Shown: piece by piece, positions 1-11,443 of the stretch
Numbering within the stretch: position 1 is the first letter of the stretch
How the letters are laid out: every line of letters begins with the position of its first letter
Assembly: GCA_021786295.1 (NCBI GenBank)
Contig: JAJYNO010000026.1
Coordinates: 62,001 to 126,000, forward strand
Origin: a bacterium
GTDB taxonomy: Bacteria; Elusimicrobiota; Elusimicrobia; Elusimicrobiales; UBA9959
Reading direction: 5' to 3'
DNA length: 64,000 nucleotides
Program-made: the position numbers and the translations under genes
Notes under the pieces: generated by a model
Told to the model about the DNA's origin: nothing
What the model saw: only the letters and a program-made list of their open reading frames with translations
The model's database searches: none

Positions 1-231
1 GTGGCGGGTCAGGTTGTCGCGCATCAGCGCGTTGCAGACCTCGTACCCGTTGAGCTTGGGGAGCAGCAGGTCCAGCAGGATCAGGTCGGGCTTCTCGCGG
101 CGGGCCAGGGCCAGGCCGGCGACGCCGTCGGAGGCGTGCAGCACTGCATACCCTTCGGCGGCCAGCACCTCCTTAAGCACGCCCGAGGCGGACTTGCTGT
201 CCTCTATCAGCACTATCTTGCGCGGGGTCAT
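1..231 (-). CDS. Response regulator receiver domain protein (partial, 3' end outside window)
   Basis: The first 77 residues of a protein that runs off the left edge. It starts MTPRKIVLIEDSKSAS, giving the acidic pocket (E10, D11), and carries the phospho-acceptor aspartate D54 in LILLDLLLPKLNGYE, the standard CheY-like layout. It should accept phosphate from a histidine kinase; any output domain lies outside the window. The ATG at 231 overlaps the stop of the carbonic anhydrase gene by four bases (ATGA), so it is translated in the same unit as the two genes upstream. The cognate kinase is unknown; the hybrid kinase at the right edge is far away and not an obvious partner. Confidence 0.9.
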   Translation of the reverse strand, partial: MTPRKIVLIEDSKSASGVLKEVLAAEGYAVLHASDGVAGLALARREKPDLILLDLLLPKLNGYEVCNALMRDNLTRH

Positions 232-740
232 TTCCGGCCGCCGTCCCTGTAGGCGGCCATCAGACGCATGTAGTTCTGCTCCGACTTCAGCAGCCCGCCG
301 CATTCTTCGTCCGTCAGCTCCCGCCTGACCTTGGCCGGCATCCCCATCACCATGCTGCGCGGCGGTATCTTAGAACCCGGCGGCACGAGGGCGCCGGCGG
401 CGATTATGCAGTATTCCCCTATCTCGCTCGCCATGACCACCGCGCCCATCCCTATCAGGCAGTGCGCGCCGACGCGGGAGCCGTGCACCACGGCCGAATG
501 GCCGATAGTGACGCCCTCGCCGATGACCACGGGCGTGCCGCCGTCGGGATGGATGCAGGCCAGGTCCTGCACGTTGGTGCCGCGGCCTATCTCTATACTG
601 TCCACGTCGCCGCGCACGACAGCGCCCGGCCAGACCGAGACGTCGGCGGCCAGACGGACCCTGCCGATGACGCAGGCCGAAGGATGCACCCAGGCGCCGG
701 AGGCCAGCTCCGGGGCCGTTCCCATGAACTCCTCAATCAT
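228..740 (-). CDS. Gamma-class carbonic anhydrase family protein (YrdA/PaaY type)
   Basis: A 170-residue left-handed beta-helix protein with hexapeptide repeats. The three histidines expected to bind the metal are H64 (in CIHPDGG), H81 and H86 (in GHSAVVHG). The family motifs NVQD, VTIGH, LIGMGA and the C-terminal MGMPAKVRREL are all present, and the length is typical of the YrdA/PaaY group. Family members are cytosolic trimers; some hydrate CO2, others act as acyl or thioesterase-linked proteins of unclear role, so enzymatic activity is probable but not certain. Its ATG overlaps the stop of the membrane protein gene upstream (ATGA), and its own stop overlaps the response regulator start, so the three genes form one translationally coupled operon. 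Confidence 0.88.
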   Translation of the reverse strand: MIEEFMGTAPELASGAWVHPSACVIGRVRLAADVSVWPGAVVRGDVDSIEIGRGTNVQDLACIHPDGGTPVVIGEGVTIGHSAVVHGSRVGAHCLIGMGAVVMASEIGEYCIIAAGALVPPGSKIPPRSMVMGMPAKVRRELTDEECGGLLKSEQNYMRLMAAYRDGGRK

Positions 741-1792
741 CTTGCCCTCCCGTGGCGGGAATGCTCTCCGGTGTACTTCGGCTCAGTGGCGCGAAGCCAC
801 CAGTAGACCAGGACGCTGGCGAAGGCCGGCAGCAGGTAATAAAGGAAGCGGAAGATGAGGCTGGCGGCCAGGGCCTGGGCCACCGGCACGCCCATTCCGG
901 AGAAAGCCGCCGTCATCGCGGCCTCCATAGCTCCCAGCCCGCCAGGCAGTATAGGGATCACGGTCATCACCATGCCGAACGCGAAACCGGCGACCAGCAT
1001 CGTAGCCCCCATGGAGACGCCGACGGCCTTGAAGGCGAAATAGAGGATAAGTATGTTGCTGAGCCAGTCCGCGAAGATGTAGCCGATCACCACAGGCAGC
1101 TCGAAGCGGCGGCTGTGTATCGTCCGGATGCCCTCGTCCAGCTGCCTCTCGAACTTGTCGAAGTTCTCGTGAGGGATCTCCTTCCTGGAAAAGAAATAAA
1201 TGACCTGGTTGACGGCCAGGAAAAGCCTGCGCCCCCAGGAAGTGCGCAGTTCGTGGTGGAAGAAGAGCAGGGTCAGCAGGAAGGCGAAGGTCAGCACCGC
1301 CCCCACTCCTATGACCGACTCCAGTATGCTATGGTGGAATTCCGGCGTCTGCAGGAACTGCAGGACGGCCCCCTGCACCACTATGACGGCCAGCGAAAGG
1401 TAGATCAGGACGGTTATGACCACCGAGGAGGTGACGCTGGCGCCGTAGGGGACCTTGCGCTTGCCCAGCAGGTGCGCCCGAGTAGCGAAGCCGCTGATGC
1501 CCGCGGAGGAGACGAAGTAGTTGACCGTGGTGGAGACGAAGGCCACCGAGAAGGTCTCGAGGAAGGGCAGTCTGTGGCCAAGTATGCGCAGGACCTCCCA
1601 CAGCGACAGCCCCATCAGGATGTAACTGGCGACGGAGAACAGCAGCGAGCACAGCAGGAAGAAAACGTCGGCGGACCTCAGAGTGTCCAGAAGGGAATCC
1701 AGGTTGGGATATACCAGCCAGGCCAGGATGGCCAGGGAGAGCAATATGGGGGCGTAGACCGCCAGTTTCTTGCCCACGGAGACCTTTTTCAT
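737..1792 (-). CDS. Flippase-like integral membrane protein (LPG-synthase TM / UPF0104 family)
   Basis: A 351-residue protein with about eight hydrophobic segments, starting MKKVSVGKKLAVYAPIL. It has the hallmarks of the lysylphosphatidylglycerol synthase transmembrane family: a short basic N-terminus, the SAGISGFATRA loop after the third or fourth helix, and the conserved PILPGGLGAMEAAM segment near residues 280-295. The C-terminal aminoacyl-transferase domain of MprF is absent, so this is the flippase-like half only; such stand-alone proteins are usually linked to lipid or glycolipid translocation. First gene of a three-gene operon with the carbonic anhydrase and response regulator, and divergent from nadB across a 66-base AT-rich gap. 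Substrate unknown. Confidence 0.82.
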   Translation of the reverse strand: MKKVSVGKKLAVYAPILLSLAILAWLVYPNLDSLLDTLRSADVFFLLCSLLFSVASYILMGLSLWEVLRILGHRLPFLETFSVAFVSTTVNYFVSSAGISGFATRAHLLGKRKVPYGASVTSSVVITVLIYLSLAVIVVQGAVLQFLQTPEFHHSILESVIGVGAVLTFAFLLTLLFFHHELRTSWGRRLFLAVNQVIYFFSRKEIPHENFDKFERQLDEGIRTIHSRRFELPVVIGYIFADWLSNILILYFAFKAVGVSMGATMLVAGFAFGMVMTVIPILPGGLGAMEAAMTAAFSGMGVPVAQALAASLIFRFLYYLLPAFASVLVYWWLRATEPKYTGEHSRHGRAR

Positions 1793-1813
1793 AAATTTGA
1801 TAAAATCAGTTTA

Positions 1814-1819
1814 TATAAT
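1814..1819 (+). promoter_or_regulatory. -10 box (TATAAT) for nadB
   Basis: A perfect TATAAT in the short AT-rich gap between the divergent membrane-protein gene and nadB. Transcription would start near 1826 and leave a leader of about 33 bases before the ATG at 1859, which is preceded by a GGAG-type ribosome binding site. No good -35 hexamer is visible. Confidence 0.55.
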
Positions 1820-1858
1820 TATGGCCTTCCAGGGAAAGATGCGGGCCCGGAGAAATCC

Positions 1859-3443
1859 ATGACGGCGCATGAATTCGACTTTATAGTGGTAGGAAGCGGG
1901 GCGGCCGGACTGATGGCCGCACGCAAGCTGGCGGCGGCCGGACGGGTAGCCGTCGTGACCAAGCGGGACCCCGAGACCTCCAACAGCGATCTGGCGCAGG
2001 GCGGCATAGCAGCGGTCACCGCCCTCAACGACGATTTCAGCCTCCATATCGCCGACACTCTCCGCACGGGGGCAGGACTTTCAGACCCCCGGATAGTCAG
2101 GATGGTGATAACCGAAGGGCCTGAGCGGGTGCGCGAACTGGTGGACCTGGGCGCCGAATTCACGATGCGCAAGGGCAGTTTCGACCTGGGGCTGGAGGGC
2201 GGCCATTCCCGCCGCCGCGTGCTGCACGCCGCCGACGCGACCGGGCGCGAGATAGAGAGGGCCCTGCTGGCCGCCTGCAGGGCGGAACGCAATATCTCGT
2301 TCTTCCCGCATTTCTCGGCCGTGGACCTCATACTGGCCCGGCGCCCGAAGCGGGTCAGGCCGCAAAGGAACCTCTGTCTAGGCGTCTACGCGCTGGAGGA
2401 AGCCACCGGCAGGGTGCACAGCTTCCTGGCGCCCGTTACCGTGCTGGCCTCCGGAGGCGCCGGGAAGGTCTACCGCTACACGACCAACCCCGACGTCACC
2501 ACCGGGGACGGCATGGCCATGGCCTGGCGCGCCGGCCTGCCGCTGGTCAACATGGAGTTCGTGCAGTTCCACCCCACCTGTCTCTATCACCCGCAGGAAA
2601 AGTCGTTCCTGATCTCCGAGGCTCTGCGCGGCGAAGGAGGGATACTGCGCGGCCCGGACGGCAAGGCGTTCATGAAGAACTACTCCCGCTACCGGGAACT
2701 CGCGCCCCGGGACATCGTGGCCCGCGCGATAGACTCCGAGCTCAAGCGCACCGGCGCGGACTGCGTCTTCCTGGATATGACGCACCTGAAGGCCGCCTTC
2801 CTGAGGCGCCGCTTCCCCACCATCCACGCCAAATGTCTGTCGCTGGGCATCGACATGACCAAGGTCCCGATCCCGGTAGTGCCGGCGGCCCATTTCTTCT
2901 GCGGCGGCATAGGCACGGACGAAAACGGCCGCACGGATCTGCCCGGCCTCTACGCCATAGGGGAGGCGGCGCATACCGGGCTGCACGGAGCCAACCGCCT
3001 GGCCTCCAACTCGCTGCTGGAAGCCTGCGTCTTCGGCCACAGGGCGGCCGAGGCCATCAAGGCGGCGGGCAAGCCGGCCCGTTCCGCCGCGAAGCCTGCC
3101 CACTGGACCACCGGCAACGCGCGCCCTTCCGACGAGGCCGTCGTCATAAAGCACAACTGGGACGAGATCCGAACTCTGATGTGGAACTACGTCGGGATAG
3201 TGCGCAGCGACAAGCGCCTGGAGCGCGCCAGCGCCAGGGTAAGGATAATCTCCGAGGAGATAGTGAAATATTACTGGGACTTTCTGCCCACGCGCGACCT
3301 GCTGGAGCTGCGCAACATAGCCTGCCTGGCCGGCGTGATAATACGCTCCGCCCGTTCCAGGAAAGAGAGCAGGGGTCTGCATTACACCGTGGACTATCCA
3401 GCGGCCTCCGACAGTTTCAAGAAGCCGACCAAGGTTGACAGGT

Positions 3444-3451
<8 letters not shown>
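1859..3451 (+). CDS. nadB: L-aspartate oxidase NadB
   Basis: Flavoprotein of de novo NAD synthesis that oxidises L-aspartate to iminoaspartate. 530 residues. The N-terminus [20 protein letters not shown] contains the FAD-binding GxGxxG. Further family motifs are [27 protein letters not shown], the EFVQFHPT segment, and the active-site [12 protein letters not shown] arginine region, then [13 protein letters not shown] near the C-terminal end of the FAD domain. The reading frame is open far upstream, but the ATG at 1859 follows a GGAG ribosome site and starts exactly where NadB proteins start. nadA and nadC are not in the window. It overlaps uvrA by 8 bases, an unusual operon partner, so the pairing may be lineage-specific. 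Confidence 0.95.
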
Positions 3452-6259
<2,808 letters not shown>

Positions 6260-6263
<4 letters not shown>

Positions 6264-7003
6264 CCTTTCCCCGGCGCTCGCCGGACGGGCGGCTCCGGCC
6301 GGAGGTCTCGATCGTCATCCCGTGCCTGGACGAAGCCGAGAACGCCGCCTGCTATCCGGAATCCCTTTTCCGCCCCCTCGAGGAGGCCCCTTTCGCCTGC
6401 GAGCTGCTCTTCTCGGACGGCGGCAGTTCCGACGGTACCCCCGCCGCGCTTGAGGAGGCGGCCGCAGGACGCCCGTGGGTGCGCGTCCTGCGCTCCGCCC
6501 GGCGGCTCGCTTTCGGGGCCTCCATAGCGAGGGCCCTGCCCTTCTGCTCCGGCGCCCACATAGCCCTGATGGAGGCCGACCTCTCCTTCTCCCCGGCCGA
6601 CCTGCCCCGTCTGCTCGCCGCGGCGGAGGCCGGCGGTTTCGACTGCGTCTGCGGCTCCCCTTTTCTGGGAAGTTTCGAGGGGCTTCCGCCGCTGCGCCGG
6701 CTGCTCACCGGCGCCGCCAACGGGCTGCTGCGGCTGCGCTTCGGGCCTTCGGTCACCTCGTATACCCAGATCTTCAAGCTCTACAAGGCGGACGTCCTCC
6801 GCTCGCTGGAGTTCGAAAGCACCGGCTTCGCTCTGGACGCCGAACTGCTGGCCAAGTGCCTGGCCCGCGGCGGGCGCGTGACGGAGGTCCCGGTCACGAT
6901 GCGGGCCAGGACCAGGGGCCGTTCAAAGCTGGACCTGGCGGGAGAGGTGCTCGGCTCCCTGCGCCTGCTGGCCAGGGGCGTCGCCCCGGGGGCCCGCCCA
7001 TGA
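6260..7003 (+). CDS. Glycosyltransferase family 2 (dolichol-phosphate-mannose-synthase-like)
   Basis: A 247-residue GT-A fold protein. The nucleotide-binding start is EVSIVIPCLDEAEN, followed by SDGGSSDGT and the metal-binding region ALMEADLSFS, which resembles the DADLS motif of DPM1/GtrB-type enzymes. It ends with an amphipathic arm (DLAGEVLGSLRLLARG) but no clear transmembrane pair. It should transfer a sugar from a nucleotide donor, possibly to a lipid carrier. The GTG at 6260 overlaps the uvrA stop by four bases (GTGA), and its own stop overlaps the next glycosyltransferase start, so translation is coupled through the row. Donor and acceptor are unknown. Confidence 0.85.
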
Positions 7004-8193
7004 GGCGCCCCGGCGTGCTGCTGGTCACCCCCCGTTTTCCCTTCCCCTCTATCAGCGGCGGGGAGAAGTGGGCCGCCTCCCTGGCCTCGGGCCTGGCGTC
7101 CTCCTACGACGTCTCCCTTTTCGCTTTCGCCGTGCCGGGGGCCGAGGCACATCAGACCGCGCTGGCCATGACCCTGGAGGGAAGGACCTTCGCGAAGGTC
7201 TACCTGCTGCCCAAGCCGGCGCGCCGCGAGGCCGAATCCCTCCCCCAGCTGCCGGGCGAATACTGGTCCTCTGCCGCCGCGGCCGCCCTGCGGGCCGCCG
7301 CCGCCGGGACCGGGGCGGAGCTGGTGCACATACTTTTCTCCGAGATGGCCGCCTACCAGGCCGCCATTCCCGCCGAACTGCCCGTGATCTACACGGAGAT
7401 AGATTCCAGTTATCTTTATCCCTGGAAATACTACCTGCGCGGGAGCGCCGGCCTTAAAGGCTTTCTGCAGGCAGGGGAGTTCCTGCGCTCAAGGGCCTAC
7501 GCCCGCCGCCACTACGGGCGCTTCAGGGCGGTGACCGCCATCACGGCCAGCGACGGCAGGGACATAGCCCGCTACCACACGGCCGCCTTCACCGCGGTCA
7601 CTCCCAACGCCGTGGTCCCGGAAGACTTCGCCCCAGTCCCCGGAGAGCAGCGCAGGCCGGGGAGCCTGCTCTTCGTCGGGCACTACCCGCACTACCCGAA
7701 CGAGGATGCGGCCCTGCGCCTGGCGCGCCGCATTTTCCCGCTTGTAAAGGCCGAAGTGCGCGGCGCCGCGCTGACGCTGGCCGGCTCCTCCCCCACGCCT
7801 CCGGTGGCGGCGCTGGCCGGGCCCGACGTCTCGGTGCCCGGCACCGTGGCGGACATCCGCCCCTTCCTGCGCCGCGCTTCGGTGTTCGCGGCTCCGGTAC
7901 GCTACGGCCTCGGCACGAAAGGCAAGATACTGGAGGCTTTCGCCGCCGGACTGCCGGTGGTGGCCTCGCGCGAGGCGGCCGCCGGGATCGAGCACGCCCG
8001 AGACGGGGAGCACCTGCTGTCGGCCTCCTCCGACTCGGATTTCGCGGCCAAGACGGCCGCCCTGCTGAAGGACTCGGCTCTGCGCGAAAGGCTGGCGGAA
8101 GCCGCCCTGCGGCTGGTCCGCAGGGAGTACTCCTTCTCCTCCGTGGTCTCGACGGTGTCGGCGCTCTACAGGAAGGTCCTCGATGCCGCCTGA
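7000..8193 (+). CDS. Glycosyltransferase family 4 (GT-B fold)
   Basis: A 397-residue GT-B enzyme. The N-terminal domain opens VLLVTPRFPFPSISGGEKWA, the typical start of group-1 glycosyltransferases. The C-terminal nucleotide-sugar domain begins near residue 215 (LLFVGHYPHYPNED) and contains GTKGKILEAFAAGLPVVAS, where the glutamate-bearing loop contacts the donor. The ATG at 7000 overlaps the preceding stop; a reading frame extending further upstream exists but lies over the previous glycosyltransferase. It sits with a GT2, a radical SAM protein and an ABC-2 exporter, which suggests a role in building an exported glycan. The sugar is unknown. Confidence 0.86.
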   Translation: MRRPGVLLVTPRFPFPSISGGEKWAASLASGLASSYDVSLFAFAVPGAEAHQTALAMTLEGRTFAKVYLLPKPARREAESLPQLPGEYWSSAAAAALRAAAAGTGAELVHILFSEMAAYQAAIPAELPVIYTEIDSSYLYPWKYYLRGSAGLKGFLQAGEFLRSRAYARRHYGRFRAVTAITASDGRDIARYHTAAFTAVTPNAVVPEDFAPVPGEQRRPGSLLFVGHYPHYPNEDAALRLARRIFPLVKAEVRGAALTLAGSSPTPPVAALAGPDVSVPGTVADIRPFLRRASVFAAPVRYGLGTKGKILEAFAAGLPVVASREAAAGIEHARDGEHLLSASSDSDFAAKTAALLKDSALRERLAEAALRLVRREYSFSSVVSTVSALYRKVLDAA

Positions 8194-9052
8194 AGCCCTG
8201 CACGTGGAGCTGCTGCACTCCTGCCGGCTGCGCTGCAGGGCGTGCGACCACCGCCTGCTGGGCGGGGCCCGCCTGAAGCCGTCGGACCTGCTCCGGGTCT
8301 TCTCCATGCCGGAACTCAAGGGGCTCCGGCTGATCTCCTTCTCCGGAGGCGAGCCGCTGCTCTACCCGGGACTCGCGGCGGCCCTGAAGAGGGCCGCGGC
8401 CGCCTTTCCGGCCGCGCGCCTGGTGCTCCTCTCCTCTCTTTACGACACCTCCGGGACGCTGCGCCTGCTGCGCTCGCTGCCTGCGCCCCTGCTGGCGCGC
8501 CTGCACCTGGGTTCTTCGCTGGACGGCGGCCCGGAGCTGCACGACGCCATGAGGGGGCGCCCTGGAGCTTTCGCCGCCCTCAAGGCCTCGCTGGCCGCCG
8601 TCAAACGGGAATTCCCCGCTGTCTCCGCCGGGCTCACCTTCACCGCCACGCGGCTCAACGCGCCGGCCTTTTGCGAAGCCTGGGAACAGGCGCGCGCGCT
8701 GGGAGTACCGCTGCTCCCCCAGTTCCTGGTCCCCAATCTGAACACGGCAGGGCTGGAGCTGGACGCCCGCGCCCGGGGCCGGATGGCCGCCGGCCTCAGG
8801 CGCGTCCTGAGACGGCGTCCGGAAGGCGCGGCCGAACTGCGCCAGGCGCTGGATTTCCTCTCCGGGGGGCCGACCGGCCCGTGCGGAGCCGGCCTGACCT
8901 TCCTGATGCTCTCCCCGGAAGCCGAGTTCTACCTCTGCCCTTTCCACAAGGAGATACGGGCCCCGCTGGACAGGCCGGCCGCTCTGCGGCCGGCAGGCCC
9001 CGGCTACCGCTCCCGCCACTGCGCGGGCTGCTTCCTGCGCTGCGCCAGATAG
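8183..9052 (+). CDS. Radical SAM protein with C-terminal cysteine cluster
   Basis: 289 residues. The SAM-binding iron-sulfur motif CRLRCRAC sits near residues 13-20, followed by the GGEPLLYP motif. The C-terminal part has further cysteines in CGAGLTFLMLSPEAEFYLCP and CAGCFLRCAR, reminiscent of a twitch or SPASM-like auxiliary cluster. The ATG at 8183 overlaps the end of the glycosyltransferase by 11 bases. Radical SAM proteins of this size next to glycosyltransferases may modify sugars or lipids, but the substrate cannot be read from the sequence. It ends just before the leaderless promoter of the ABC transporter genes. Confidence 0.82.
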   Translation: MPPEALHVELLHSCRLRCRACDHRLLGGARLKPSDLLRVFSMPELKGLRLISFSGGEPLLYPGLAAALKRAAAAFPAARLVLLSSLYDTSGTLRLLRSLPAPLLARLHLGSSLDGGPELHDAMRGRPGAFAALKASLAAVKREFPAVSAGLTFTATRLNAPAFCEAWEQARALGVPLLPQFLVPNLNTAGLELDARARGRMAAGLRRVLRRRPEGAAELRQALDFLSGGPTGPCGAGLTFLMLSPEAEFYLCPFHKEIRAPLDRPAALRPAGPGYRSRHCAGCFLRCAR

Positions 9053-9059
9053 GCTTTGA

Positions 9060-9065
9060 TATAAT
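9060..9065 (+). promoter_or_regulatory. -10 box (TATAAT) 6 bases before a GTG start: leaderless promoter
   Basis: Perfect TATAAT; the last base is separated from the GTG at 9072 by exactly six bases. Transcription would therefore start at or within one base of the start codon. No Shine-Dalgarno sequence precedes the GTG. Confidence 0.7.
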
Positions 9066-9071
9066 TATCCT

Positions 9072-9824
9072 GTGAGGACGGCTACCAGAAAACTCGTCGC
9101 GCTGGCCAGGGTGGAATGGAGGCTGCGCCAGCAGAGCACTTTTCTAGGCTTCCTGTGGACGCTGCTCAATCCGGCGCTGATGTTCGCCGTGCTCTACGGG
9201 CTGTTCGTGAAATGGCTCGGCCGGGCGCAGGAAGGCTACGCCGTCTTCCTGCTGATCGGCATAGTGGAGTGGAACTTCTTCGCCACGGCAAGCACCTACG
9301 CCCTTTCCAGCCTGCTGCGCCGCGGCGAGCTGCTCAAGAACTACCCGCTGGCCCTCGAGGTGCCGGTCCTGGCCTCGGTGCTGAGCGTCTATTTTTCGCA
9401 CCTTCTCGAACTGGCGGCCCTCGCCGGCCTGCTCGCCGTCTTCCTGTCCCCCCCTTCGTTCCCGTGGCTGTGGCTGCTGCCGCTGGACGCCGCCTACCTG
9501 CTGCTGACCGCCGGCGCCGGGCTTCTGCTGGCCGGGGCCTTCGTCTTCTTCTCGGACCTGGAGCGCATCTGGAACATACTGCTCACCGCGGGCTTCTTCC
9601 TGACCCCGGTCTTTTACCCGCTGGCCGTGATCGCCCCCGATAAGCGCAGGCTGCTCGCGCTGAACCCGCTCACTTCGATAATAGAGGCGGCCCGCGCGGC
9701 TTTTTCCGGCGCCCCCCCGGGGCCGGCCCGGCTGGCCGAAGCCTGGATCTGGGGCGCCGCCGTCCTCGCCGCCGGCTTCCTGTTTATCAGGCTCAAGCGC
9801 GGCCCGGTGGCCGACGGCCTATGA
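9072..9824 (+). CDS. ABC-2 type permease, polysaccharide/teichoic acid export type
   Basis: A 250-residue inner-membrane protein with about six transmembrane helices. The N-terminus (LVALARVEWRLRQQSTFLGF) and the following LWTLLNPALMFAVLYGLF helix are typical of Wzm/TagG/KpsM permeases that export lipid-linked polysaccharides. It has a GTG start directly downstream of a TATAAT box (leaderless). The stop overlaps the start of the ATPase gene by four bases, so the two form the transporter pair. Glycosyltransferases directly upstream suggest the exported substrate is a glycan or glycolipid. Confidence 0.88.
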   Translation: MRTATRKLVALARVEWRLRQQSTFLGFLWTLLNPALMFAVLYGLFVKWLGRAQEGYAVFLLIGIVEWNFFATASTYALSSLLRRGELLKNYPLALEVPVLASVLSVYFSHLLELAALAGLLAVFLSPPSFPWLWLLPLDAAYLLLTAGAGLLLAGAFVFFSDLERIWNILLTAGFFLTPVFYPLAVIAPDKRRLLALNPLTSIIEAARAAFSGAPPGPARLAEAWIWGAAVLAAGFLFIRLKRGPVADGL

Positions 9825-11404
9825 GCGGCCTTTCCGTCTCCGGCGTGGCCAAGGCCTACCGCGTGGAGCTTCCGCGCGAGGACGCGCTCTCCTCACTTGT
9901 GCGCTTCTTCAGCGGGCGCTCCCCCTCGCGCCCCTTCCTCGCGCTGGACGGGATCTCGTTCGAGCTCGCTCCCGGAAAGGCGCTGGCCCTGCGGGGCCAC
10001 AACGGCTCCGGCAAGACCACGCTGCTGAAGATACTGGCGGGCATAACGGCGCCGACCTCCGGCTCCGTCTCCTTCTCCGGCAGGCGGGCCTGCCTTCTGG
10101 GCTTCGCCTCGATCCTGCAGGACCGTCTCAGCGTAAAGGAGAACGCGCGGCTTTGCGCCGTCTTCTTCGAGCTCCCGGGGGACCCGGCGGAGAACGCGGA
10201 GAGGATAATGGCCGCGGCGGGGCTGGAGCAGCTGCGCAACGCGCGCGCGGGAGAGCTCTCGTCGGGGATGCGGCTGCGCCTGCCCTTCATGGCGGCCCTC
10301 TCGTCCGGGGCCGACCTCTTCCTGCTGGACGAGACCCTGGCCGTCGGAGACGCCGATTTCAAGCGCGAATGCCTGGCCAGGCTGGCCGGACTGAAGCGGG
10401 CCGGGGCAATGCTGGTGTTCGCCACCCACGACGACGCGCTGGCCCTGGCGCTGGCCGACGAGGCCCTGCTGCTGGAAGCCGGCAAGCCGCTTTACCTCGG
10501 GCCCGCGGGCGGCATGCCGGGCCCGGGCGCGGCGGAACCGGCCGAAGGAGCCCTCGCGCGGGCGCTAGACAGGTTCTCCTTCCTCTTCGCCGGGCTCCGC
10601 GCCGAGGGGTTCGCGCTGCGCGAAGCTCCGCCGGCCTCCGACGAGGACCTGCTGCTCGTCCACACGCCGGCCTGGCTGGCCAGGCTGAAAGCCAACGACC
10701 TGTCCCCCGAAGAAGAGCGCCTGCTGCAGCTCCCCTGCTCGCGCGAGCTCCTGCCGCGGGCCTGGCGCATGGCCGGCGGCACGCTGGCCGCGGCCAGCAG
10801 GGCCCTTGCCTCCGGGCTGGGCGTATATCCGCCCGGCGGAGGGCACCATGCCCTCCCTGACCGCGGGGCGGGCTTCTCCGCGGTCAACGACATCGCCATA
10901 GCCGCGCGCCGCCTGCTAAAGGACGGCCTCGTCCGGCGCCCGGCCGTGATAGACCTGGACGCCCACCAGGGCAACGGCACCGCCTTCATCTTCCCGTCCG
11001 GGGAGGTCGCCACCTTCTCCGCGCACCGGGCCGGCGGCCGCCCAGCGGGCAGGCAGAGCTCGACGCTGGACGTGGAGCTGCCCCCGGGGGCCGGCGACGC
11101 CGCCTATCTGGCCGCCGTGGAGAAAGGCCTCGTGGATTTTCTGGCCGTCTCCGCGCCCGACTTCGTTTTCGCGCTCTGCTCCGGGGACCCGTACGAGAAG
11201 GACCCGCTGGGCGGGCTGAAACTCTCCAGGGACGGCCTGCGGAAGCGCGACGAACTCCTGTTCCGCCTGCTGAAGGACGTGCCGGTCTGCCTCCTGCTCG
11301 GGGCCTCCTACTCCCCCCCGGAGGAAGCGGCTGAGATAGACCTGGCAGCCGTCAAGACGGCGTTCTCGGCCCGTCCTTCGGCCGAGCGCGTGATAGACGT
11401 CTGA
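9821..11404 (+). CDS. Fusion: Wzt-like ABC ATPase + histone-deacetylase-family domain
   Basis: 527 residues. Residues 1-235 are an ABC ATPase of the polysaccharide-exporter type: Walker A GHNGSGKTT (59-67), a Wzt-style signature LSSGM (146-150), Walker B DLFLLDET (165-172), switch histidine H203. Residues about 245-527 are a complete arginase/HDAC-fold deacetylase: HTPAWLARL (281-289), the active-site histidine pair in GGGHHA (H342, H343), the zinc ligands in DLDAHQGNGT (D380, H382), D456 in SGDPYEKDPLG, and the transition-state tyrosine Y497 in LGASYSP. Wzt proteins often carry a C-terminal glycan-binding beta-sandwich; here a deacetylase takes that position. Coupled to the permease by a four-base overlap. 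The ATPase side is cytoplasmic, so the domain would act before or during export. The fusion is seen in the sequence; the glycan substrate is inference. Confidence 0.9.
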   Translation: MSGLSVSGVAKAYRVELPREDALSSLVRFFSGRSPSRPFLALDGISFELAPGKALALRGHNGSGKTTLLKILAGITAPTSGSVSFSGRRACLLGFASILQDRLSVKENARLCAVFFELPGDPAENAERIMAAAGLEQLRNARAGELSSGMRLRLPFMAALSSGADLFLLDETLAVGDADFKRECLARLAGLKRAGAMLVFATHDDALALALADEALLLEAGKPLYLGPAGGMPGPGAAEPAEGALARALDRFSFLFAGLRAEGFALREAPPASDEDLLLVHTPAWLARLKANDLSPEEERLLQLPCSRELLPRAWRMAGGTLAAASRALASGLGVYPPGGGHHALPDRGAGFSAVNDIAIAARRLLKDGLVRRPAVIDLDAHQGNGTAFIFPSGEVATFSAHRAGGRPAGRQSSTLDVELPPGAGDAAYLAAVEKGLVDFLAVSAPDFVFALCSGDPYEKDPLGGLKLSRDGLRKRDELLFRLLKDVPVCLLLGASYSPPEEAAEIDLAAVKTAFSARPSAERVIDV

Positions 11405-11443
11405 GGACCTTCCTCACCCGGCGCGCGGCCGCTCTCCCGGGCC

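Noticed and set aside
752-1858. In-frame upstream extension of nadB
   Set aside because: The extension runs antisense through the flippase-like gene and has no ribosome site or family similarity; NadB starts at 1859.
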